Shown: positions 1 through 5,925 of the stretch, in pieces
Layout of the letters: each line of letters starts with the position of its first letter
How positions within the stretch are numbered: position 1 is the stretch's first letter
Assembly: GCA_003646875.1 (NCBI GenBank)
Contig: QMLT01000090.1
Coordinates: forward strand, 1 to 6,868
Direction: 5' to 3'
Source: Deltaproteobacteria bacterium
GTDB lineage: Bacteria > Desulfobacterota > DSM-4660 > Desulfatiglandales > B25-G16
DNA length: 6,868 nucleotides
Program-made: the position numbers and the translations under genes
The notes under the pieces: generated by a model
Database searches by the model: none
What the model was told of the DNA's origin: nothing
What the model saw: the letters and a program-made list of their open reading frames with translations, nothing else

Positions 1-258
1 CCTACATAAAGTTAGTAAGCATAAAGGTATGTCTTTTTTTGTTCCGTGCCCTTAATACATAGAGGGCATCAGCGTGCCCCCATAAATCGGCTAGCACGTG
101 CAACGTGGACTTTACTATTATGCGACTTGTCGGTTGGTGTCCCGATTTATGGGGTGTCTTAAGCATCAGTTATAGGGCATGAGACAAAAAAAGATATACC
201 CATGCTCCTTAAATGCAGCATTTTTAAGCTGCTGCCCCAACTTATTGAGTTACGAAAC
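1..258. mobile_element. Palindromic MITE-like element, copy A (left end outside window)
   Basis: This is a non-coding element made of two long arms in inverted orientation. The left arm runs to about 90, the loop is 91-141, and the right arm is 142-258. The arms pair at 26-52 with 174-200 (27 positions, one mismatch, a few G-T pairs) and perfectly at 78-90 with 142-154 (13 bp). The outer end of the right arm, CCCCAACTTA (235-244) plus TTACGAAAC (250-258), reappears in reverse complement at 6783-6809, and ATACCCATGCTCC (196-208) reappears in reverse complement at 6854-6866. Bases 1-31 also match 6839-6867 in direct orientation (about 23 of 29 aligned bases). The repeated termini, the palindromic body and the lack of an open frame fit a MITE or an internally deleted insertion sequence. 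I cannot assign an IS family. Target-site duplication cannot be checked because the left end lies outside the window. Confidence 0.72.
26..200. repeat. Long imperfect inverted repeat inside copy A
   Basis: The outer stem is 26-52 / 174-200, each half carrying a T7 or A7 run next to GGTAT or ATACC. The inner stem is a perfect 13 bp, CCCCATAAATCGG (78-90) against its reverse complement (142-154). Between the stems the arms are of unequal length and diverged. The 51-base loop (91-141) holds the 8-bp palindrome GCACGTGC (94-101). A smaller alternative hairpin can form inside the left arm, 46-52 with 63-69. Transcribed RNA could fold into a long hairpin; as DNA it is what is expected from an element with extended terminal inverted repeats. 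Confidence 0.8.
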
Positions 259-267
259 GGGCTAGCG

Positions 268-1656
268 ATGATTACTTACTCCATATATATTGTTGATGAT
301 GAACAAACCATAAGGGAAGGTATAACCATGACCCTTGAGACCGAATACCAGGTGAAGGCCTTTCCTACTGCCGAGACTGCCATTGATCTTATAAAAAGCT
401 TTCCTCCGGATTTGGTTCTTCTCGATATTGGATTACCAGGTATGAATGGAATCGAAGCACTTCGCAAAATCAAAAGCCTTTATCCTAATATTTTGGTTAT
501 CATGATCACCGCTTACGAAGATATCAATACCGTAATCTCTGCTATGAAACTTGGGGCCTACGATTATGTGGTGAAACCTATTCATATGGATGGCTTGGAG
601 ATAACCATTCGTAACGCCCTTGAAACCATCGGTTTAAGGAAAGAGGTTCAGATACTCCAAGAAAAATATCTTAAAGAAAACCTCCCCTGCTTTATAGCAG
701 AAAGTAATGCCATCCAGGATGTGATGGATTTTATTGGCAAAGTGGCCAAGAGCCCTGACACCCCGATTCTTATTTTTGGGGAGACAGGGACAGGCAAAGA
801 ATTGATTGCCAGCGCTATCCATTACAGAAGCCCTAATTTCAAGGGCCCTTTAATCACTGTGAATTGTGCCGCCATCCCAAAGGATCTTATCGAAAGTGAG
901 CTATTTGGGTATGAAGGGGGGGCCTTTAGCGGAGCAAGTGCGTCCGGCAAAAAAGGCTTAATCGAGGGCGCCGCGAATGGCACTCTGTTTCTTGATGAAG
1001 TAGGCGATTTGAGCCTGGAGGCCCAGGCAAAGCTCCTCCGATTTCTTGAAGACGGTGAATTTTACAGGGTAGGCGGGACAAAGAAGTTGCAAATTCAGAC
1101 CAGAGTAGTCTCAGCAACAAATAAGGATCTAGAAAGTCTGATAGAAAAAGGCCTATTCAGAAAAGATCTATATTTTCGGTTGGGTGTTATTACCGTACAG
1201 ATTCCGTCGTTGAATGAGCGCCCCGATGATATTATTCCACTTGCAAAATACTTTCTACACGAGTTTAGCAAAAAATTTGGTAAGAAATTTTTCGGCATTT
1301 CCCCTCAGGCTGAGACCGCTTTGATAGAGAATAGGTGGACGGGTAATGTTCGGGAATTAAAGAACGTTATTGAAAGAGGCGTGTTGACTGGCAAGGGATC
1401 GGAGTTAACATTACAGGATCTTGGGATGGAAGGGCTGAAGAGAGCTGAAATACCAGTGCAGGCAAGAAACAAGAGTGGTTTTCCCCCCATTCCACCAACA
1501 GGTATTGACATTTCCTCAGCCCAAGAGTCCTTGGAAAAATATTATATTGAAGAAGCCCTAAAGATGGCTGGCGGCAATGAGAGCAAAGCAGCCAGGCTTT
1601 TGAATATTAACCACCATACCTTCCGCTACCGAAGAAGAAAACTGCATATAGGATAA
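268..1656 (+). CDS. NtrC-family sigma-54-dependent response regulator
   Basis: This is a cytoplasmic two-component regulator that, once phosphorylated, would hydrolyse ATP to open sigma-54 promoters. With the start used here it has 462 residues in three domains. The receiver (about 4-119) has acidic pocket D10/D11, phospho-acceptor D53, T81 and K103. The AAA+ domain (about 143-365) has Walker A GETGTGKE (171-178), sigma-54-contact loop GAFSGA (218-223), Walker B FLDEVG (241-246), sensor I near N285, arginine-finger candidates R298/R304 and sensor II R362 in GNVREL. A Fis-type helix-turn-helix fills the last 40 or so residues. Length and order are typical of the family. The ATG at 268 is preferred because it gives the usual short lead into the first strand; an in-frame ATG at 202 would add 22 residues encoded mostly by the neighbouring repeat element. 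No good Shine-Dalgarno precedes 268. GAFSGA has Ser for the usual Thr. The partner histidine kinase is not in the window. Confidence 0.93.
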   Translation: MITYSIYIVDDEQTIREGITMTLETEYQVKAFPTAETAIDLIKSFPPDLVLLDIGLPGMNGIEALRKIKSLYPNILVIMITAYEDINTVISAMKLGAYDYVVKPIHMDGLEITIRNALETIGLRKEVQILQEKYLKENLPCFIAESNAIQDVMDFIGKVAKSPDTPILIFGETGTGKELIASAIHYRSPNFKGPLITVNCAAIPKDLIESELFGYEGGAFSGASASGKKGLIEGAANGTLFLDEVGDLSLEAQAKLLRFLEDGEFYRVGGTKKLQIQTRVVSATNKDLESLIEKGLFRKDLYFRLGVITVQIPSLNERPDDIIPLAKYFLHEFSKKFGKKFFGISPQAETALIENRWTGNVRELKNVIERGVLTGKGSELTLQDLGMEGLKRAEIPVQARNKSGFPPIPPTGIDISSAQESLEKYYIEEALKMAGGNESKAARLLNINHHTFRYRRRKLHIG

Positions 1657-1675
1657 CACTCCGTAAAGAACAAGC

Positions 1676-1701
1676 AATCCGATCCTCCAACTTCGGATTT
1701 T
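1676..1701 (+). terminator. Possible weak terminator after the activator gene
   Basis: A 7-bp stem, AATCCGA (1676-1682) with TCGGATT (1693-1699), encloses a 10-base loop and runs into TTTT (1698-1701). It lies 20 bases after the stop codon, where a terminator is expected, but the stem is AT-rich and the U-tract short, so termination may be inefficient. Confidence 0.4.
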
Positions 1702-1763
1702 GTCTGTAATTCCTCATAAACTTTTTACCCCCCTGTACATAGTATTCATGTTGATCTCTTTGG

Positions 1764-1781
1764 TTTCGAAATTTTGCGAAA
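1764..1781. promoter_or_regulatory. Dyad TTTCG-N8-CGAAA, possible activator site
   Basis: TTTCG (1764-1768) and CGAAA (1777-1781) form a dyad that includes the 8-bp palindrome TTTCGAAA (1764-1771). The dyad lies about 110-125 bases upstream of the -24/-12 promoter, a usual distance for the upstream site of an NtrC-type activator. It overlaps the stem of the hairpin at 1775-1793, so the symmetry may simply belong to that terminator. This is inference from position and symmetry only. Confidence 0.25.
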
Positions 1782-1799
1782 GGAAATTTCGCAGTTTTT
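1775..1799 (+). terminator. Rho-independent terminator candidate
   Basis: TGCGAAA (1775-1781) pairs perfectly with TTTCGCA (1787-1793) around a GGAAA loop, followed by G and five T (1795-1799). This is the better of the two terminator-like structures in the 314-base gap. It would separate transcription of the activator from the gene starting at 1971. Apart from these hairpins, the dyad and the promoter, I see no gene in 1657-1970. Confidence 0.55.
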
Positions 1800-1887
1800 C
1801 TAAATCTGGCTAATTGGGAGAATAACTTGAGAGTCCCAAGAAGGCTAACTACTTGACTTTATAACAGTTATCCAAATCATCACTTAA

Positions 1888-1903
1888 TGGCATATGTTAT
1901 GCA
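1888..1903 (+). promoter_or_regulatory. Sigma-54 (-24/-12) promoter
   Basis: TGGCAT (1888-1893) and ATGCA (1899-1903) place GG (1889-1890) and GC (1901-1902) exactly 10 bases apart, the spacing sigma-54 requires. Nine of the twelve defined positions of the TGGCACG-N4-TTGCW consensus match. The expected start of transcription is near 1914, leaving a leader of about 57 bases before the ATG at 1971. The gene just upstream encodes a sigma-54 activator, which makes local control plausible. Confidence 0.65.
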
Positions 1904-1970
1904 TTGAAAGGTTGTAGAAGAAAAAAACACGAATAGTATTTCATATCTTTTTATCACGTGAAGGGAGAAG

Positions 1971-2369
1971 ATGGATTTATTTAGCAAACTAAAAGCGATG
2001 AAACTATTACTCATAGATGATGATCAATGGATACGAGATTCTCTGAGCATATTCTTTGAAGGCGAAGGGTGCCATTTGCTGGTAGTCGAGACTGCCGAAG
2101 ATGGCTTAGAAGAGCTTAAGAGCCAAGACTATGACATCATCATTGCAGATTATAGATTGCCTGGAATGGATGGCCTTGAGTTTCTCAAACGGAGTCAGGA
2201 AATAAATCCGAATGCTATGCGAGTTCTTATTACAGCCTATGGCAACAGTGAGATTTTTTCGAAGGCTTACAAGCTGGGAGTCCAAGATTGTATTAACAAA
2301 CCTTTCACGATCGAGACGATTGAAGAGTCTCTATTGCGGTTGATGGAAGCAGGTGAGAAAAAAAATTAA
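1971..2369 (+). CDS. Single-domain response regulator (receiver only)
   Basis: This 132-residue protein is a receiver domain with no output domain, so it probably acts by protein contact or as a phosphate shuttle in the cytoplasm. The acidic cluster D16-D18 follows the first strand, the phospho-acceptor is D60 in ADYRLPGMDG, the switch residue T88 lies in LITAYG, and K110 is the conserved lysine in NKPF. All catalytic positions are present. The start at 1971 is supported by AGGGAG (1962-1967), 3 bases upstream; an alternative is the internal ATG at 1998 (M10), which gives a minimal receiver. A -24/-12 promoter lies about 80 bases upstream. The next gene begins 123 bases downstream with no convincing terminator between, so the two may be cotranscribed. 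Its kinase and target are not identifiable here. Confidence 0.92.
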   Translation: MDLFSKLKAMKLLLIDDDQWIRDSLSIFFEGEGCHLLVVETAEDGLEELKSQDYDIIIADYRLPGMDGLEFLKRSQEINPNAMRVLITAYGNSEIFSKAYKLGVQDCINKPFTIETIEESLLRLMEAGEKKN

Positions 2370-2396
2370 GAACCCCTTGCCAATTTATTTGGAGAT

Positions 2397-2418
2397 AGGA
2401 GGGATTACAAATTTGTAA
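2397..2418 (+). promoter_or_regulatory. Orphan Shine-Dalgarno followed by a 14-bp perfect palindrome
   Basis: AGGAGGG (2397-2403) is a near-ideal ribosome-binding sequence, but the only start-like codon at proper distance is TTG (2413-2415), immediately followed by TAA. The perfect palindrome TTACAAATTTGTAA occupies 2405-2418. It could be an operator, an RNA hairpin, or a relic of a lost gene. The rest of 2370-2479 shows nothing I recognise. Confidence 0.35.
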
Positions 2419-2479
2419 ATAAAAGTAATAAAAGAATGTTAAACGCAGAATATCGTAAACACAAAAAGAGGAGGGAAAA

Positions 2480-2518
2480 ATGAGAATAAGGGATGCGTAC
2501 CAACGTGGTAACCGCTGA
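2480..2518 (+). other. 12-codon out-of-frame ORF at the CBS gene start
   Basis: This tiny ORF (MRIRDAYQRGNR, stop TGA 2516-2518) has the best ribosome-binding site of the gene, AGGAGGG (2469-2475), four bases before its ATG. It is in a different frame from the CBS protein and overlaps its start. Its first residues, MRIRD, look like the missing first residues of the CBS protein, so it is more likely the detached original start than an independent leader peptide. Translational coupling to the ATG at 2493 remains possible. Confidence 0.5.
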
Positions 2519-3113
2519 AGAGAAGACTTTAGTTGGCGATGCCAGAAAGATAATGGAGGCCCATAAGATCAGAAGGCTGCCGGTTATGAAAAAGGATAAA
2601 CTGGTAGGCCTTGTAACCAAGCATATGCTTTTAGAGGCAGCACCTTCGCCTGCTACATCTCTGAGCATACATGAATTAAATTATCTTTTGGCTAAAATGA
2701 CTGTCAAGGATATCATGGTCAAGAAGCCCTATACTATCTCCCCTGACATGCCAGCCGAAGAGGCCTTGCAATTGGGGCAGGAAAAGGGCTATGGTGCTTT
2801 TCTTGTAGCAGAAGATGGTGGGCTTGCTGGTGTGGTTACTGAGTCAGATATTGTCAGGATTATGGCAAGGGTTTTGGGGGTAAAAGAAAAAGGAAAGAGA
2901 ATAGATATAAGGGCTTCTAATAACTTTGGCAACATGAAAAAGATCACGGAAATCCTCGATAAGAATAAAACGGTGTTGTTAAGTATGATGACGCTCCCTC
3001 CTGAGGAGCGGGAAAAAGATTGGCTGGTAATCTTACGATTAAAGAGTGAAGATACTGGCCCGATAGCCATGGAGTTAGGATCCTCTGGTTTTAATGTTAC
3101 TTATGTGGGGTAA
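2493..3113 (+). CDS. CBS-pair protein with C-terminal ACT-like domain (AcuB-like)
   Basis: This is a probable cytoplasmic ligand-sensing protein; CBS pairs bind adenine nucleotides, and the CBS-CBS-ACT order is that of AcuB, linked to acetate/acetoin use in Bacillus. The 206 residues comprise CBS1 (about 1-50, with RRLPVM and LVGLVT), CBS2 (about 69-125, with VKDIMVKKPYTI, GVVTESDIVR) and a region from about 136 that begins RIDIR and has the strand-helix pattern of an ACT domain. The start is doubtful. ATG 2493 is the only in-frame ATG, because TAA (2487-2489) closes the frame just upstream. The strong Shine-Dalgarno serves an ATG at 2480 in another frame. Adding one ATGCG copy at the junction would restore MRIRDAMRTNVVT, the normal N-terminus of a CBS protein. 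If the deletion is real, the protein lacks about six residues and is probably poorly translated. The exact ligand is unknown. Confidence 0.83.
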   Translation: MRTNVVTAEEKTLVGDARKIMEAHKIRRLPVMKKDKLVGLVTKHMLLEAAPSPATSLSIHELNYLLAKMTVKDIMVKKPYTISPDMPAEEALQLGQEKGYGAFLVAEDGGLAGVVTESDIVRIMARVLGVKEKGKRIDIRASNNFGNMKKITEILDKNKTVLLSMMTLPPEEREKDWLVILRLKSEDTGPIAMELGSSGFNVTYVG

Positions 3114-3259
3114 GTTCCTTATTGGTCGTTTATTACTCGTTATATCAAAAAACATGAGAAACCGGCGCTGGCTTGATCTCAGGAGAAGTGCGGAGATATG
3201 GTAGATTTAGTGATAAGTGAGCTAATGTTGTAGAAAATTTTATAAGGAGTCATCAATAA

Positions 3260-3298
3260 ATGACAGATGACAAAACAGGAGGAGCAAAAGATGATTAA
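3260..3298 (+). other. 12-codon ORF overlapping the Usp start
   Basis: ATG (3260) to TAA (3296-3298) encodes MTDDKTGGAKDD, with AAGGAG (3244-3249) 10 bases upstream. It is out of frame with the Usp gene and its stop overlaps the Usp start codon region (3291), an arrangement that can couple translation. The composition is not distinctive and it may be chance. Confidence 0.25.
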
Positions 3299-3758
3299 AT
3301 ATCCAAAATACAAAAAGGTGCTTTTCTGTACAGATTTTTCTGAAAATGCAGATTATGCCTTTGACTTTGCCTATGGTATTGCCAAAAGAGATGAGGGTCT
3401 TCTTTATATTTTACACGTAATACCTTATAATTCTAACCAGGCATATGCAGAGAGTTTTATCACCAAAGAGGACTTGAGAAATATACAAAAGGCCGTTGAA
3501 GAAGATATAGCTAATAACTACAAGGAGCGCTATGTAAACAATATAGAGAATGGGATTGCATATGAATTAGTTACAAAATCTGGCAGGGAAGATAATGAGA
3601 TACTCACATTTGCAAAGCAGGAACACGTAGATATTATTGTTATGGGTACACACGGTAGAACAGGAATAGAACATGTCTTTTTCGGAAGTGTTGCCGAAAA
3701 GGTCCTCCGACACAGTCCATTTCCTCTCTTTATTATCCCTAGCATGAAAAGGGCCTAA
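3291..3758 (+). CDS. Universal stress protein, UspA family (ATP-binding type)
   Basis: This small cytoplasmic stress protein, expected to form dimers, has 155 residues making one UspA domain. The first strand VLFCTDFS carries the conserved Asp (D15). The nucleotide-binding signature G-x2-G-x9-G-S is complete: G119, G122, G132 and S133 within GTHGRTG...FFGS, which places it in the ATP-binding subgroup rather than the UspA subgroup that lacks it. It ends SPFPLFIIP, typical of the last strand. The start at 3291 is chosen because AGGAGGAG (3277-3284) is 6 bases upstream and the product then begins at the usual place. The in-frame ATG at 3267 would put that sequence inside the gene and has only a distant AAGGAG. 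The 177 bases since the CBS gene hold no recognised promoter or terminator. Its role (energy or redox stress) is family-level inference. Confidence 0.93.
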   Translation: MIKYPKYKKVLFCTDFSENADYAFDFAYGIAKRDEGLLYILHVIPYNSNQAYAESFITKEDLRNIQKAVEEDIANNYKERYVNNIENGIAYELVTKSGREDNEILTFAKQEHVDIIVMGTHGRTGIEHVFFGSVAEKVLRHSPFPLFIIPSMKRA

Positions 3759-3850
3759 AAACTTATAAGGTAGCCATAGAATCCTATCCGCTTTAAACAG
3801 TCATTAGGATTATTAAAGTCTATTGGCTTTGAAACCACATTGAAAGACGT

Positions 3851-3880
3851 AATAGAGACTCACGTGATTGAGAGTCTATT
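3851..3880 (+). repeat. Small hairpin in the Usp/CoA-transferase gap
   Basis: AGACTC (3856-3861) pairs with GAGTCT (3872-3877). Three further pairs form beyond a 2-base bulge (3851-3853 with 3878-3880). The right arm belongs to AGTCTATTG (3873-3881), which also occurs in direct orientation at 3817-3825. The 274-base gap 3759-4032 contains no gene; this repeat and two other hairpins are its only visible structure. Confidence 0.35.
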
Positions 3881-3898
3881 GAAATATAAGTGTGGATA

Positions 3899-3931
3899 GA
3901 ATAGAGCCCGTCGTGTTTCTATTCGAGTTTT
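3899..3931 (+). terminator. Possible weak terminator upstream of the CoA-transferase
   Basis: GAATAGA (3899-3905) pairs with TCTATTC (3918-3924) around a 12-base loop, followed after GAG by TTTT (3928-3931). The stem is AT-rich and the T-run short and displaced, so this may only be a weak attenuator or a fold of no consequence. Confidence 0.3.
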
Positions 3932-3990
3932 CCTGAATCCGGTGTCACTTGCGGTACAGAGATATGTACAACTGGTATATCTTAACTATA

Positions 3991-4013
3991 AGCAGTCATG
4001 ATTCTTGACTGTT
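3991..4013 (+). promoter_or_regulatory. Hairpin just before the CoA-transferase ribosome-binding site
   Basis: CAGTCA (3993-3998) pairs with TGACTG (4006-4011) around a 7-base loop, and 3991-3992 with 4012-4013 extend it by an A-T and a G-T pair. It sits 19 bases before the ATG at 4033, next to GAGGGTG (4018-4024), the likely Shine-Dalgarno. It may affect translation or stabilise the message. There is no T-run after it, so it is not a terminator. Confidence 0.35.
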
Positions 4014-4032
4014 CTGTGAGGGTGATAAGATC

Positions 4033-5919
4033 ATGAAAAAAACCCAAGATTACACAAAGTGGAAGGACACCTATCCTGATAAATTCGTCTCTGAAGACAA
4101 GGTGTTTAGCAATATCCATCGGGGGGAGCGTATTTTTATTGGCACCGCCTGCGGTGAGCCTCAATACCTTGTTCAGGCCCTCATAAAGTATGTGGAGTCT
4201 CATCCTAAGGATTTCTTTGATACCGAGGTCTTTCATGTGTGGACCTTTGGTGTTGCGCCGTATACTGATGAGAAATTCAAAAGTAACTTCAGGCATAACT
4301 CTTTCTTCATAGGAAACAATACCAGAGATGCAATTAATAAAGGGGATGCAGATTATACTCCTATATTCCTATCGCAAGTCCCTGAACTATTCTATCGCAA
4401 GCTTGTGCCTGTTGATGTGGCTATGATACAGACCTCGCCCCCGGATAATCATGGCTACATGAGTCTCGGTGTAAGTGTTGATATTACCAAAGCAGCAGTG
4501 GAAAATGCCTCAACTGTGATAACTCAAGTCAACTCCCATATGCCTCGTGTGCATGGAGACACCTTCATGCATTTAGATGATGTGGATTTTATTGTCCCCT
4601 ATGATGAACCGTTGTTAGAATATGAAACAGAAGTACCTGGTGAAATTGCGCAGCGGATCGGGAATTATGTTGCACGGATCATCAAAGATGGGGACACGAT
4701 TCAAGTCGGATATGGGAGCCTGCCAAATGCAATACTCTTAAATCTCCGCAACAAGAAGCATCTCGGAGTACACACAGAGCTATTGAGTGATGCAATTGTG
4801 GAGCTGATGAAGAATGGGGTTATTGATAACACAAAAAAGAGTATTGACCGCGGGAAAGCAGTTGCAACTTTCTGTATGGGTAAAAAAAAGACCTATGAAT
4901 ACATCCATGATAATCCATGCATAGAGTTTAGGACCATCGACTATACGAATAATCCCCTAATTATTGCCCAGCATAACAATATAGTTGCGATAAACAGTGC
5001 CCTGGAAGTGGATCTCACAGGTCAGGCAACCGCAGAATCCATAGGAAAGATATTTTATAGTGGAATAGGGGGACAGGCTGACTTTATGAGAGGCGCCGTT
5101 TTGTCACATAATGGAAAGACAATACTTGCCCTTCAATCAACTGCAAAAAATGGTGAGGTTTCAAGAATAGTGCCGTTTCTCAAAGAGGGAGCGGGCATCA
5201 CTTTAAACAGGGGTGATATTCACTATGTTATAACAGAGTACGGAATAGCATATCTACACGGGAAAAACATCAGAGAACGTGCAATGGAATTAATATCCAT
5301 AGCGCATCCAAAGTTCAGACCTTCACTCATAGAAAAGGCGAAGAAACTAAATCTGATATATAAGGACCAGGCATTCATACCAGGCAAGAAGGGAGAGTAC
5401 CCTGAAGATCTGGAGACTTATAGAACCACAGAAACCGGACTTGAAATCCTTCTAAGACCTGTAAAAATCAGTGATGAGCCATTACTCAAAGACTTCGTGT
5501 ATTCTCTTTCAGATCAGAGCCTATATCGGAGGTTTATTTCCAGGCGAACCGATATGCCGCATGAATTTTTGCAGAAATTTGTGATAATTGATTATGCCGA
5601 AGAAATGGCGATTTTTGCCGTGTTAAAACATGCAAAAAAAGAAGAGATTATCGGGGTGGGACGGTATTTTATTGACAAAAACACACACACTGCAGAGACG
5701 GCATTCGCGGTAAGGGATGATTTTCAGAAAAGAGGAATAGGCACGGAATTACTCAAATATCTTACATACCTGGCCCAGAAACAAGGACTTCTTGGCTTTA
5801 CCGCAGAGGTTCTGGTAGAGAATAGACCAATGCTTCATATATTTCAAAAGATGGGCTTTGACATGCAAAAGAGAATTAGCTCAGGCGTATATGAATTAAG
5901 GATGATGTTCAGGGAGTAG
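4033..5919 (+). CDS. Acetyl-CoA hydrolase/CoA-transferase fused to GNAT acetyltransferase
   Basis: This is a 628-residue two-domain enzyme, probably cytoplasmic. Residues 1 to about 445 are a class I CoA-transferase of the acetyl-CoA hydrolase / 4-hydroxybutyrate CoA-transferase type. VGYGSLPNAIL (225-235) is the CoA-site glycine region, E249 in GVHTEL is the expected catalytic glutamate that carries the CoA thioester, and GIGGQADF (344-351) is the conserved late motif. It would move CoA between acyl-CoA and a free acid; the substrate cannot be read from sequence. Residues from about 470 to the end form a GNAT domain, starting EILLRPVKISDEPLL and with the acetyl-CoA loop QKRGIGTELL (565-574). 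This domain resembles the one fused to ADP-forming acyl-CoA synthetases and Pat-type protein acetyltransferases, so it may acetylate a lysine on a partner enzyme. A broken ADP-forming synthetase gene follows after 6 bases. The start is supported by GAGGGTG 8 bases upstream. All visible key residues are intact. Confidence 0.92.
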   Translation: MKKTQDYTKWKDTYPDKFVSEDKVFSNIHRGERIFIGTACGEPQYLVQALIKYVESHPKDFFDTEVFHVWTFGVAPYTDEKFKSNFRHNSFFIGNNTRDAINKGDADYTPIFLSQVPELFYRKLVPVDVAMIQTSPPDNHGYMSLGVSVDITKAAVENASTVITQVNSHMPRVHGDTFMHLDDVDFIVPYDEPLLEYETEVPGEIAQRIGNYVARIIKDGDTIQVGYGSLPNAILLNLRNKKHLGVHTELLSDAIVELMKNGVIDNTKKSIDRGKAVATFCMGKKKTYEYIHDNPCIEFRTIDYTNNPLIIAQHNNIVAINSALEVDLTGQATAESIGKIFYSGIGGQADFMRGAVLSHNGKTILALQSTAKNGEVSRIVPFLKEGAGITLNRGDIHYVITEYGIAYLHGKNIRERAMELISIAHPKFRPSLIEKAKKLNLIYKDQAFIPGKKGEYPEDLETYRTTETGLEILLRPVKISDEPLLKDFVYSLSDQSLYRRFISRRTDMPHEFLQKFVIIDYAEEMAIFAVLKHAKKEEIIGVGRYFIDKNTHTAETAFAVRDDFQKRGIGTELLKYLTYLAQKQGLLGFTAEVLVENRPMLHIFQKMGFDMQKRISSGVYELRMMFRE

Positions 5920-5925
5920 TTTGGC

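Noticed and set aside
26..53. Short coding-like run in the repeat arms (ATG TCT TTT TTT ...) as a transposase remnant
   Set aside because: Both arms share the run, but stop codons follow within about ten codons in each, and no protein family is recognisable.
202..267. Start of the activator at ATG 202
   Set aside because: The extra 22 residues come almost entirely from the repeat element and have no counterpart in the receiver fold, so 268 is the likelier native start, although translation from 202 is not excluded.
2405..2668. Minus-strand open frame (87 codons) over the start of the CBS gene
   Set aside because: It is a shadow of the CBS gene and AT-rich leader, with no recognisable domain and no convincing ribosome-binding site.
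3894..3907. GG-N10-GC spacing (3894-3907) as a second sigma-54 promoter
   Set aside because: Only the GG and GC match; the flanking bases (TGGATA, AGAGC) fit the consensus poorly and the site overlaps a hairpin.
3982..4296. Minus-strand open frame (104 codons) over the CoA-transferase start
   Set aside because: It overlaps well-conserved coding sequence on the plus strand and encodes nothing recognisable.
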